From a bacterium (GTDB lineage Bacteria > Chloroflexota > Dormibacteria > Aeolococcales > Bog-877): DNA of 45,807 bases. This document shows, piece by piece, positions 36,219-44,402 of this stretch; position 1 is the first letter of the stretch, and every line of letters starts with the position of its first letter. The notes under the pieces are model-generated. The model ran no database searches and was not told where the DNA came from. It saw nothing but the letters and a program-made list of their open reading frames with translations. Position numbers and translations under genes: made by a program. The stretch lies in contig JAKAXE010000012.1 in assembly GCA_021816695.1 (NCBI GenBank), positions 1-45,807 of the forward strand. Reading direction: 5' to 3'.

Positions 36219-36902
36219 TCACAGTGGGGTTCTGGGGCTTGCGGTCCCGGAATAGGATGTGGAGGGGCCGCCGAGGGCGCGTTGGACACCAGGCAGCCCA
36301 GGTGGCCGGTCGCCGGAGGGTGTTGGGTGGCCTATCCGGTCAGGGCCAGGCGGAGGGGTGTCGACCAACGCGGCAGGATTGCGAACGACGAGGCCCCATC
36401 TCTCAGCCTGCCCGAGCGCTCGGTGCAGAACCACGTGCAGCCGGCGCACGGTGGCTGGACTGCGGCCCAATCCGCGGAGCCGCGAATATGCGGCCTGGAG
36501 GTGGTCGGCTCTGAGTTGGACGAGGCGCAGGCCGCGGAGCTCCGGGGGAAAGTAGGCGTGAAGCGTGAATCGGTAGTCAGCCAGAGTGGTGCTGCGAACC
36601 GGGCCGGGGATCCCCTCCAGCCATCGATCGAGATAGGAGCCCACGGTTTCACGGTCCCTCGGTAGCGGCTTCCCGGCCTCCATCGCCACCAGCGCTGCAG
36701 TGAGTTTGGAAGCGACCTCTACCCGCGTCTTCCCATACAAGAAGCGGCGCTCACCCCCGCCCAGCGGGGCCACGCCACACCAGCGCCCGTCCTTCCGCCG
36801 GAAGACCGAACCCTCACCGGGTCCTCGTCTCCTGACTCGGGTCCGTCGTGAGGGCGGGGTGCACGGAGTGAGGGTTGACTGTGCCTCACCGATGCGGCCC
36901 AA
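36219..36902 (-). pseudogene. 5' fragment of the island's tyrosine integrase
   Basis: About 220 codons that start like an actinobacterial-type tyrosine integrase: RGPGEGSVFRRKDGRWCG (an AP2-like arm-binding domain), then the core-binding SAM-like domain (ETVGSYLDRWLEGI, LADYRFTLHAYFPPELRGL, ATVRRLHVVLHRALGQAERWGLVVRNPAALVD). The chain reaches the point where the catalytic domain should begin (around 36370) and continues as unrelated proline/glycine-rich sequence until 36219. The start is uncertain; TTG at 36902 is used. The C-terminal remnant lies at 32798-33004. Confidence 0.78.
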
Positions 36903-37137
36903 AGCCTCTTGGGAGCCAGGGGCGAACCCTGTCGGTTGAGCTTGTGCCGCGACAAGTCCGCTCGACCGACCGTCCTTGCTGTTGCCTTCCGAGGACACCT
37001 GCTGGCCGCGTCGCCCAGTGCGCGCCGGTGTTGGGGCGGCTTGCTCACGAATACGACCACCACGACTACCCCGGACACAGCTTGCGCCGCGCGCCGGAGT
37101 ACTGGGACGACCTAGTGCCTGCCGGGCAGGATCGCGA

Positions 37138-37434
37138 TCAGCCTCGTTCACGATCGTCGACCCGCACCCAGCTAGAAAGTTGCGGTCGGATCGGAAGTCT
37201 ACCCGTGATGCACGCATGGCCGTGACGGACACGGGTCACGACCCCTGCGGTCTGGAGCCGGCGCCGCCGACCTACCTCTGCGATGGGGCGATTTCGGTGG
37301 TGGAACATTCCATCGACATAGGTCCGCCAACGGCCGAGAAGTGGGGCGCGCTCGTTGACAGTCAGGAGCAGGCGACCAGCCAGTGGAGCATGGCCGGGAT
37401 CCAGCCCCTGAGCGATGCGAAGGCGCTGAGACAT
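37138..37434 (-). CDS. Excisionase-like helix-turn-helix protein
   Basis: A 98-residue frame whose middle, residues about 24-60, follows the HTH_17/excisionase pattern: LLLTVNERAPLLGRWRTYVDG with the LLG-x-x-RTYV turn, then, at conserved spacing, PIAEVGRRRRL. It lies upstream of the integrase fragment on the same strand, the standard xis-int order. The residues are partly atypical (NERAP for EEAA), so it may be a decayed or divergent Xis. ATG at 37434 is in frame; no good Shine-Dalgarno was seen. Confidence 0.55.
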   Translation of the reverse strand: MSQRLRIAQGLDPGHAPLAGRLLLTVNERAPLLGRWRTYVDGMFHHRNRPIAEVGRRRRLQTAGVVTRVRHGHACITGRLPIRPQLSSWVRVDDRERG

Positions 37435-37813
37435 CCGCTGTCGGGCGCCACCCGAATTCGCCCACCCTAGCCGTACCTCACTTGCCTCCAAAGCCCGGAA
37501 CGGGCGAAGGAGCCGGCGGGACTCAGCACCGGCTGGATCGCGCCGTGCGACAAGGCCGCTCGGATGGCTCGTTGCATCTACTCAGGTGGCCAACGAGACG
37601 CTCTGTAGCCCGGTAAATCCGACAGACCGGGTTCGCCCGACCCAAGGCGAACACCGGGGCCTCGGGCCCCTGACATGAAACTGTCGGGAAGCGCCCACGA
37701 TCCACCGGCCGACTGCCCGGCAGCGAATCTGTCGCATTCCCCTGGACGGACGGCCAGTCCCCAGGGTCCAACGTACGTGCATTATTGAGGGGTGTTCTGG
37801 ACTTGCGATTCAC
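37435..37813. other. Intergenic region upstream of the Nudix gene
   Basis: A 379-bp stretch between the xis-like gene (minus) and the Nudix promoter (plus). Frames here have no family resemblance; no tRNA or long repeat was seen. Confidence 0.35.
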
Positions 37814-37841
37814 TTGGCCCAGGTGAAGGGCCTGGGATACT
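37814..37841 (+). promoter_or_regulatory. Putative leaderless promoter of the Nudix gene
   Basis: A -10 candidate GATACT (37836-37841) ends 7 nt before the ATG at 37848, the spacing expected if transcription starts at the start codon. TTGGCC at 37814-37819 lies 16 bp upstream as a weak -35. No Shine-Dalgarno exists before the ATG, which supports the idea. Confidence 0.4.
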
Positions 37842-37847
37842 GGACGC

Positions 37848-38366
37848 ATGGCTCAGCAGCCGGTAAGGGAGCGGAGAGCAGCGAGGATAATTCTAGTGGA
37901 CGAGTCCGGGCTAGCCCTGCTGTTTCGTGGCGGCGACCCGGCTCGACCCGAAGCGGGCACTTGGTGGTTCCCACCGGGTGGCGCGATCGAGCAGGGGGAG
38001 TCGGTGGAGGAGGCGGCCCGGCGGGAACTGAGAGAGGAAACCGGGCTGGACGCGCCTGATGTCGGCCCCATCGTGCTAAAGCGCCAGGTCCACTACGAGT
38101 TCGAGCGCGTCCACTACTCCCAGGAGGAAGCCTACTTCCTGGTTCGATGCGCCCACTTCGACATCAGCAACTCGGAATGGACCGACGACGAACGTCGAGT
38201 CGTTCGGGAGTATCGCTGGTGGTCCATCGATGGGCTGCGGGCCACCGCGGACACAGTCTACCCCGAGGGGCTGGAGGCCCTGCTCGAGACGTTGTCCGTG
38301 AGTCAACCGATTCTGCCACCTAGCCGCGATCGCCAGAGCGGTGGGACGATGGGTGCTCTCCTCTGA
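37848..38366 (+). CDS. Nudix hydrolase
   Basis: A 172-residue enzyme with a full Nudix box, GGAIEQGESVEEAARRELREETGL at about residues 44-67 (in pieces: GGAIEQGE, REL, EETGL), fitting GX5EX7REUXEEXGU. It hydrolyses a nucleoside diphosphate linked to another moiety; the substrate is not indicated. It starts with MAQQPVRERRAARIILVDESG, the usual first beta strand, and ends with about 20 residues without structure. The gene is complete island cargo, flanked by non-coding DNA on both sides. Confidence 0.9.
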   Translation: MAQQPVRERRAARIILVDESGLALLFRGGDPARPEAGTWWFPPGGAIEQGESVEEAARRELREETGLDAPDVGPIVLKRQVHYEFERVHYSQEEAYFLVRCAHFDISNSEWTDDERRVVREYRWWSIDGLRATADTVYPEGLEALLETLSVSQPILPPSRDRQSGGTMGALL

Positions 38367-38838
38367 CCGAGCAGTCGAGCCTGTACACCCCAACTCGCAG
38401 TATCCCGGGGACAGGCGTCGCGAGAGCCCCGGAAGCTCGTCTGAAGTGACGTATGTATTTTCCACCCACTGTGAGACAGGCACTTGTGGTGGCGCGATGG
38501 CTCACCGTGGCCGGCTCCGGCCCGGGCGGGGAGCGCTCTCCCGCTAGCGGCCACCCGCTCCCCTACGGCCGCCCTCGCCTGCCTAATCCCGCCGCCGGTC
38601 CCGCGACTGCTGTTCTGGGTAATGGAACGCACCTGTGCGGCGATGTTGGGCCGCCCGCCGTCTGCCTTATGGGCATCACGGGCGGCCCAACCCGCCCGAG
38701 GTCCGTACCTTGGATCGCAGCTACACGGTCGCCTGCATGCCTGTCTTCCGAGTACTCCCACCCAGGGGCGGCGGCCTCTGCCCCGGCGTGGCGGAGCCGC
38801 TGCTACCCCGGGCCCGCCTTCCGCTGGTCCTTCCCCGC
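38367..38838. other. Intergenic region between the Nudix and FtsX-type genes
   Basis: A 472-bp stretch where the two flanking genes converge. It contains a perfect 13-bp inverted repeat (listed separately). I see no RNA gene and no reading frame with family resemblance on either strand. Confidence 0.4.
38645..38691. repeat. Perfect 13-bp inverted repeat, 21-nt loop
   Basis: GTTGGGCCGCCCG at 38645-38657 and CGGGCGGCCCAAC at 38679-38691. Within the loop TGCC and GGCA can pair as well, giving a stacked stem. It lies about 150 bp from the stop of the FtsX-type gene and 280 bp from the Nudix stop, so it may be a bidirectional terminator; no U-tract is present on either side. Confidence 0.55.
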
Positions 38839-41800
38839 TCATCCGACTTCGAAGCGCAACCGAGCCCATGAAGCGCGGCGCAGGGTGCTCCTGGCGTTGG
38901 CCCAGGCGGCCACCAGAAAAAGCGTCGCCAAACAGCCGGCCAGGATGCCGATCGGAAGCGGTGCCAGCGCAAGCTCGACTGGCGGCGACCCAGCCGAGGA
39001 CGTGAACTCCGGAAGGGACGGAAGGGCGAGCAGCGCGGCTCCAAGCCCCGTGAGCGCACCGAGCACCACCCCTGGAGCGAGCAAGATCAGACTCTCTGCC
39101 AGGAGGGACCTGGCCAACTCCCGATCCGACACCCCTATCGCCCGCAGAACTGCGACCTCGAAGGCTCGGCGTCGAGCAGTGGCGGATGCGGCAAAGACCG
39201 ACCATCCAAGAGCCAACAGTGCAGCCGCGCTCATCGCGAAGAGGTAGAAGGTGTACGCAAGCGCGGGTCCGCTGCGGTTGAGAATCGCCAGGGCCGGGGC
39301 AGGGGTCAAGGACGACACCACCGTCACCCCCTGCTGTCGTAGGCGGGCGACGATGGTGGACGGGGCCCGAGCGGACAGCCACACCTGGTCGACCGTCTCC
39401 GCCGGCGGCCCGGTCTCGGCGCGAACGGCAGCGCTCAGGTTCATGAGGAACCCATTGCCTCCTACCTGTGGAAGATCCACCACCTGGTACTTAGCATCGA
39501 GAACTATGCTCGTCCCGTCGAAGTCCGAAGCCGGAGCGGCGACTGGATCCTGGACCGAGGTGCCGCGGCTCATCACCGCCGGGAGGACCGACGGGAGCGG
39601 TGCCACGTAGACCGCCGGTGAGGTCGGGTCACTCGCCGAGTCCTCAACCAGCAACTGCAGCGTGGATCGGCCGTCCACTTTGATCACGTGGACCGTCATG
39701 CCTGGGCCTGAACCGGTCCAGTAGGAGGGGTCACCGAGGCGGCTCGTCACCTCCCGCCACCCGTGCCGCGTCTCCTGCTGGAGGGCGCCAAGGGTGAGCG
39801 AGTAGCTAACGGACTGCAGACCAGCGTCGGCCTGCTGCCCGGTACCCAGGCTGGTTTGGGCAGGGGTCCATTCAGGCACCAGCTGAGTTCCGCGGCAACC
39901 TCGCAGGCAGACCCCCGGGAGCGTTGCCTCATAGGTCCGCGTTCCCGGCGAAAGGTATCCGAAGTCGGCCACCTCTTGGTTTCCCTGGCTGTCGACCATG
40001 TCGAGCTGCAGGTCGGGCGGCGGTGTTGGCGCGCCTGCCAGGGTGACGGTGGCCCTGAGCTCGGTTCCGGAAACCTCGAGCGGGGGCGGCAGGGGTGGAC
40101 TAAGCCAGCGGACCAACTGGGCAAGCGAAACGTGGCTCACCCCTTGGGGCCAGTAGCCAATCCGCTGGAGTCGGCGGGGCTGGACGGCGAGCAGATTGGG
40201 CCCGGGTCCGGTCTGCACCATCGCCGCCATGGCGTACCGACCGCTGGGGTCAGCATGGTCGACCGCCTGCTCAAGCCCCAGTCCGGCCGGCAGGCGCACG
40301 TCCAGGACCCTCGCAGCACCGAGGGCGAAGTCGGCCCGGATCGCCCTATTGGCAGCTGCGTCCGCCCATCCCGCCACGGCGAAGCAAGCCAGCGCCACCG
40401 CGACGGTCACCACTGCCATCTGGCGCAGGCCAGAGGGGCGACGCGCCACCTGGCGGACCCCTATTCCGAGCCCGATCCTGGATCCTTTCGACGTCCGGCG
40501 GATGACGGCCCTGAAGATGACCAGCACGGCCCGGGTCGATGCGATGGCCACAATGACCGCGAGGAGCCCAGGTGCGAGGACCGCGAGCGGGTTGGGTTGG
40601 CGTCCGTCGACCGCCCCGGAGACGATCAGTTCGACTAGTGCAGCTATGGCCACGGCCAACGCCGCCGCGTCCAGGGCCGCCCGTGCCGGCGGAGCAGTGG
40701 GGACCTCCAGAGCGAGCAGCTGTCGCTGAAGCGGGGTCACCAGCAGCCGGCGGGAGCCGGCCGCGACGGCAGCGATCCCCCCGCCCACGGCTGCCAGGCC
40801 AGCCACGATCGCCGTGGCGTCGAACGTCACGCGCGTATTGGGCAGCAGGGCGTGCTGGGCCAGCGCTGTGAGGCCGATCGCCCCGAGCAGGCCGAGGGGG
40901 AATGCGACCAGGAGCACCATGATCGGCTCACCCAGCCCGAAGGCGACGACCCTCAGCCAGGGAAGGCCCCGAAGGCGGGCAATTGCCACCTCCTTGGTCC
41001 GCACCAGCGCGGACTGGGCCACCAGCCCATAGACGACGAAGAGGGCGAGAACCACCAGCTGCAAGTCGACCAGAACAACGATGACCGCCATCAGGTCGGC
41101 GGACCTGACGTAGTCGCCCACTGCCGAGAAAAGGCGAGTTGTGGCGGTGAGGCCCGCCTGCTGGTTGGCGGCCGCCTCGTAGGACTCGACTGCGCCCTCC
41201 AGAACGCCCACATTGCCCGGATCGACCCGCTTCGGCTCCAGAGGAAGCTGGACCAGAGCGGTTGTCGGTAGTCCAGCCACCGTGGAGAGAACCGTGAAGG
41301 CGGAGTCCAGGTGCCCATCGCCATATCCGAAGAAGTCCTGACCGAGCCAGTACGGCGCCAGGGGATTGCCCGGCAAGGCGATCCCGACGACCGTCAGCGG
41401 ACCGACGCCGACGGGACTCGCCGGATGCATCACGGTCCCCACGCGGGCGTCGAAGGCTCTGGCCGAGCGGGTGGTGAAGACGATCTGGCCTGCGGCACCA
41501 GGACATCGACCGCTGACGAGCTTCAGATGTCGGCAGACGCCCGGCCGCGCGACCAGGGGGAACCTGACTGGCGCCTCGACCTCGGCGGTGTAGCTTGCCT
41601 GGGCAGGCCCAAACCATCGCCCCATGCCATACTTGGCACCCAAGGCGAAGGTCGGCGCCACCAAGGCGACCGCCTGAGGGCTCGCGACGAAGTCGCCGAC
41701 GTTCACCGCTGTGGCCGCGGCCCCCGCCTGCGCCAACTTCGCCTGCAGAACGGTGCCATAGGCGGTTTCCAAATACATAGGGCCGGCGCTCGCGGCGGCC

Positions 41801-41901
41801 ACCGCAACTGTGGCGGCAAACAGCATGGCTAAAGAGCTCCCGGCACGCCACCGGACGGCGGCCCAGGTGAGTCCCACCCAACCTGGGGCGCGCTCCTTCA
41901 C
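38839..41901 (-). CDS. Giant FtsX-like ABC permease without a partner ATPase
   Basis: A 1020-residue membrane protein of the FtsX/MacB/LolC type. An N-terminal helix (AMLFAATVAVAAASAGPMYL, about 24-43) leads into an outer domain to about 255, then four helices (260-385), further helices near 410-510, a second large outer domain with several cysteines, and three helices at the C-terminus (about 870-1000), including LRAIGVSDRELARSLLAESLIL, the conserved FtsX cytoplasmic motif that contacts the ATPase. This is a two-half fusion. No ATPase gene lies in the island. Such permeases export lipoproteins, peptides or signal through the membrane. GTG at 41901. It probably follows the lipoprotein gene upstream. 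Confidence 0.85.
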   Translation of the reverse strand: MKERAPGWVGLTWAAVRWRAGSSLAMLFAATVAVAAASAGPMYLETAYGTVLQAKLAQAGAAATAVNVGDFVASPQAVALVAPTFALGAKYGMGRWFGPAQASYTAEVEAPVRFPLVARPGVCRHLKLVSGRCPGAAGQIVFTTRSARAFDARVGTVMHPASPVGVGPLTVVGIALPGNPLAPYWLGQDFFGYGDGHLDSAFTVLSTVAGLPTTALVQLPLEPKRVDPGNVGVLEGAVESYEAAANQQAGLTATTRLFSAVGDYVRSADLMAVIVVLVDLQLVVLALFVVYGLVAQSALVRTKEVAIARLRGLPWLRVVAFGLGEPIMVLLVAFPLGLLGAIGLTALAQHALLPNTRVTFDATAIVAGLAAVGGGIAAVAAGSRRLLVTPLQRQLLALEVPTAPPARAALDAAALAVAIAALVELIVSGAVDGRQPNPLAVLAPGLLAVIVAIASTRAVLVIFRAVIRRTSKGSRIGLGIGVRQVARRPSGLRQMAVVTVAVALACFAVAGWADAAANRAIRADFALGAARVLDVRLPAGLGLEQAVDHADPSGRYAMAAMVQTGPGPNLLAVQPRRLQRIGYWPQGVSHVSLAQLVRWLSPPLPPPLEVSGTELRATVTLAGAPTPPPDLQLDMVDSQGNQEVADFGYLSPGTRTYEATLPGVCLRGCRGTQLVPEWTPAQTSLGTGQQADAGLQSVSYSLTLGALQQETRHGWREVTSRLGDPSYWTGSGPGMTVHVIKVDGRSTLQLLVEDSASDPTSPAVYVAPLPSVLPAVMSRGTSVQDPVAAPASDFDGTSIVLDAKYQVVDLPQVGGNGFLMNLSAAVRAETGPPAETVDQVWLSARAPSTIVARLRQQGVTVVSSLTPAPALAILNRSGPALAYTFYLFAMSAAALLALGWSVFAASATARRRAFEVAVLRAIGVSDRELARSLLAESLILLAPGVVLGALTGLGAALLALPSLPEFTSSAGSPPVELALAPLPIGILAGCLATLFLVAAWANARSTLRRASWARLRFEVG

Positions 41902-41988
41902 GCGCGCCGCCTCAGCGCCAGGCCCCAGGAGCGCCGGCCTATGCCTCGCGCATGCCGGTGGGCACTGGCACCGGCAAAGAGCCGCACA

Positions 41989-42945
41989 CTATCCGCAGCC
42001 GCCGCCGGAAGCCACAGTCGCCGCCGGCGTCGCGAAGGTCCAGCCGTAGTAGTCGGCCGAGATCTGATACACCTCAAGCGCAACCGAGTCCGAGAGGAAG
42101 GCAGACCGGGTCGGGGGACAGAATGCCCGCTCCACCTGGTTGACGGTCGCCCCCGCCCCCAGCTGCTGAACCTGGGGATCGTACTGGCTCAGGTAGTTCC
42201 ACGCGAGAACATCCACAGCGCCGTCTGGGCAGGTGAGTGGGGCAACCCCTCCGGCACTCAGCTTCTGAATCGGGTTGGCGCACTCGCCTCCCACTGGCGG
42301 GACGGAGGCAGGAGCCAGCGCAGGCTCCGTTTGGGCCCCCGGGGCGGCGGACGTCGGATGGCTGCAGCTCCAAGTGCCGACTACGGTGGCCGGGGCAGCG
42401 GACTCCCCGGCGATCGGGCTCTGGAGCGTCAGATTCAGCATCCCTGAGGTTCCCGATCGGGCAACCGACAGCAAGCCGGTGCCCTGAATCAACGACTGGC
42501 CGGCAGCCTGCTGAACGGGCCCCGCGTAATAGGTCAGGGGAAAGAACGGTCCCCGGATCGTGAGAGTCAGACTGGTGCTGAACGTCGAGGTGAAGTTGAA
42601 ATTCAGCCGGGAGCCGGCCTTGAGGTCGTCCGCTGTCAGCACAAAGCTGTCGACCCCGAACGGTCCTCGCATCGTGAATGAGCGCCCCGCCGCGCTGCAT
42701 GAGAGCTCAGCTGGCGGGTAGGTGACGGCGCCCGCGGCTGTCCCGAGGTTCAACTTGATTCCCGTCACTTGTCCCGTCGCCGCGGCGCTGGCCGTCGGAT
42801 GCGTCGGCTGCGGAGCCGGAGAGACCCCGCAGCTCGCAAGAACCCCTCCGGTCACTCCAAGAAGGAGCAGTAGTAGCGCTACCTTGTATCGCACCGCTCT
42901 GAAGCGGTCAGGCAACCCGGATCCGGACCGGATGAAATTCGACAC
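41989..42945 (-). CDS. Lipoprotein of unknown function upstream of the FtsX-type permease
   Basis: A 318-residue protein with a signal helix (VALLLLLLGVTGGVLASC) ending in the lipobox LASC. The mature part begins with a Pro/Thr/Ala-rich spacer and continues as a beta-rich domain with cysteines at ELSCSA, TWSCSH, GECANP, LTCPDG, AFCPPT and GGGCG. I do not recognise the family. The gene is 87 bp upstream of the permease on the same strand, so the two likely work as a unit. GTG at 42945 has no clear Shine-Dalgarno; GTG at 42894 is an alternative. Confidence 0.65.
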   Translation of the reverse strand: MSNFIRSGSGLPDRFRAVRYKVALLLLLLGVTGGVLASCGVSPAPQPTHPTASAAATGQVTGIKLNLGTAAGAVTYPPAELSCSAAGRSFTMRGPFGVDSFVLTADDLKAGSRLNFNFTSTFSTSLTLTIRGPFFPLTYYAGPVQQAAGQSLIQGTGLLSVARSGTSGMLNLTLQSPIAGESAAPATVVGTWSCSHPTSAAPGAQTEPALAPASVPPVGGECANPIQKLSAGGVAPLTCPDGAVDVLAWNYLSQYDPQVQQLGAGATVNQVERAFCPPTRSAFLSDSVALEVYQISADYYGWTFATPAATVASGGGCG

Positions 42946-43285
42946 GGCGTGATGCCATTGTTCCCGGGCGCCGAGAACCTGTCAACGGTCACCTCCCGTG
43001 GCCCCAGCCCGCGAGGCAGCGCGTCGGCGGTAACACGGAGCAAGGGGGATGCCGCAACAGTCGACCTGGCCAAACTAGCCAGGGTTGCTCTCCCGGGCCA
43101 TCCCGATGCGCACGGAGGCCGGTGGACGATCGCCGACACGGTGCTCAGCACCACCCAAGAGGTTTCGCTAGGCCCCGGGCGACCTCTACTGTCTCAGGCC
43201 TACAGCAGCTTTCCCGAAGCTGTCAACCAAGCTGTCAGCTGACCGAATTCGATGGTGAGCGACCCCCTGGCCGAGATCGAAGGCG
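42946..43285. other. Right-end non-coding region of the island
   Basis: A 340-bp stretch between the lipoprotein start and the tRNA 3' end. It contains the arm-type repeat pair and most of the non-tRNA part of the right att copy. A 97-codon plus-strand frame (42949-43242) has no ribosome site or family resemblance and is not called. Confidence 0.4.
43217..43238 (+). repeat. Paired 10-bp repeats near attR (putative integrase arm site)
   Basis: AAGCTGTCAA (43217-43226) and AAGCTGTCAG (43229-43238) with a 2-bp gap. Same period, orientation and near-identical sequence as the pair at 31280, and 29 bp inside the attR core. Confidence 0.6.
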
Positions 43286-43319
43286 CTGGGGCGGAAGGAT
43301 TCGAACCTTCGAATGGGGG
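43267..43319 (-). repeat. Right attachment site of the island (attR), 53 bp
   Basis: Identical over 53 bp to 31123-31175. The part from 43286 onward is the 3' portion of the intact tRNA-Gln gene, so the island's incoming end restored the tRNA. Confidence 0.93.
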
Positions 43320-43357
43320 ATCCAAAGTCCCCTGCCTTACCACTTGGCGACGCCCCA
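43286..43357 (-). tRNA. tRNA-Gln (anticodon TTG)
   Basis: A 72-nt gene that folds fully: acceptor TGGGGCG with CGCCCCA and discriminator G; D-arm GCCAAGTGGTAAGGC; anticodon loop CTTTGGA giving TTG; T-arm TTCGAAT. CCA is not encoded. The 3' 34 nt are within the att repeat. It reads CAA/CAG glutamine codons. Confidence 0.95.
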
Positions 43358-43370
43358 ATTCCAGCCCAGA

Positions 43371-44294
43371 TTAGCGTGCCGCCAGCTCCTCCCGGAACCG
43401 GTCCACGGCCGCGAGGCAGCCATCCGGATGAGTCAACGGGAGCCGGTAGTCGCCGAACAGGAGCCGAGTCAGCCGGACGGCGGCGTTCTCGACCGAGACC
43501 CGCTCAAGCAGCCCAATCTCCAGGCTGGGATCGCTGGCCGGTACGACCAGGTCCACCGGGCAGGTCACGTCGGGGAACCAGGTGGCGGCGCGAGCCTCGA
43601 TCAGGCAGGAGACCAGGGTGTCGCGGTAAGCAACGCTCCCCTTGGAGTCATGCCTGTCCCTGGCGACCCGGGAGGGCACGTCGGCGGAGATCGCCGGGGC
43701 GAGCGCCCGCCGGGCCACACGCCTTCCGGTCCGAGCCGGTAGCCACCTCCGCATGGCGCGCACGCGGATACCGGCGCGGCGCAGGTGCTGGCGCGCCGAG
43801 CCAGGGTCGGAGTAGATCTGTGGCGAGATCGCCACCAGCGCCCGGACCCGACCGGGAAACCTGACGGCCAGACGGAGGCCGATTACGCCGCCGAGACCGT
43901 GGCCCACCACCAGCGCCGGCTCCCTCACCTCCAGAAGGTCCAGCATTCGCGCCAGCGCGTCCGCGTGGTCGTCCGGGCCATACCCGGCCTCGGATGGCGG
44001 CGATCCTCCGAAGCCCAGCAGATCGGGAACCAGCAACGGACCAGGAGCCGCCAGTTCGTCGAAGGCGGATCCGAAGTAGGTGGAGGTGTCCCCCAGGGGG
44101 TGGAGCAGGAGCACCGGGCTCGAACCGGCGCCCATGGTCTGGCAGCTGAGATAGGCACCCTGGGTGAAGCGCTCCGGGGCCGACCAGTTCACCTCCCGGC
44201 GCCGCCAGAGCAGGCGAGCGGACCGGGCCGCCACCCCGCCTCCCCCGACCGCCAGGGCGGCCAGAGCCGCGCTCCGCCGCCTACCTCCGGCCAT
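43371..44294 (-). CDS. Alpha/beta-hydrolase-fold protein with the nucleophile serine replaced
   Basis: A 307-residue protein. The oxyanion region LLLHPLGDTSTYFG and the PDLLGFGGSPP strand-loop are normal for the fold, but the nucleophile elbow reads VVGHGLGG: the residue expected to be Ser (G133) is glycine. The candidate acid (VPASDPS, near 255) and catalytic histidine (LTHPDG, near 290) are kept. It may be a non-hydrolytic or cofactor-free relative, or inactive. The N-terminus has one hydrophobic segment after a basic start, suggesting membrane association. ATG at 44294 is used without a clear Shine-Dalgarno. First host gene past the island. Confidence 0.8.
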   Translation of the reverse strand: MAGGRRRSAALAALAVGGGGVAARSARLLWRRREVNWSAPERFTQGAYLSCQTMGAGSSPVLLLHPLGDTSTYFGSAFDELAAPGPLLVPDLLGFGGSPPSEAGYGPDDHADALARMLDLLEVREPALVVGHGLGGVIGLRLAVRFPGRVRALVAISPQIYSDPGSARQHLRRAGIRVRAMRRWLPARTGRRVARRALAPAISADVPSRVARDRHDSKGSVAYRDTLVSCLIEARAATWFPDVTCPVDLVVPASDPSLEIGLLERVSVENAAVRLTRLLFGDYRLPLTHPDGCLAAVDRFREELAAR

Positions 44295-44402
44295 GGGGGA
44301 GCCGAACAGCGACTAAGTCCGCCGGGGGCGCGGTCGGATTACCGGGACGCATCTCCCCCGATGATATGCGAAGGCGGTCAGGCTTCCCGGGTCCGACAAG
44401 GG

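Noticed and set aside
36976-37470. 164-codon plus-strand gene opposite the xis-like gene
   Set aside because: The opposite strand has the recognisable helix-turn-helix pattern; this frame does not resemble any family.
38453-39247. 264-codon plus-strand frame
   Set aside because: Most of it is antisense to the FtsX-type gene and rich in Arg/Ala/Pro typical of shadow frames.
42949-43242. 97-codon plus-strand gene
   Set aside because: No ribosome site, no family resemblance, and it runs over the arm-type repeats.
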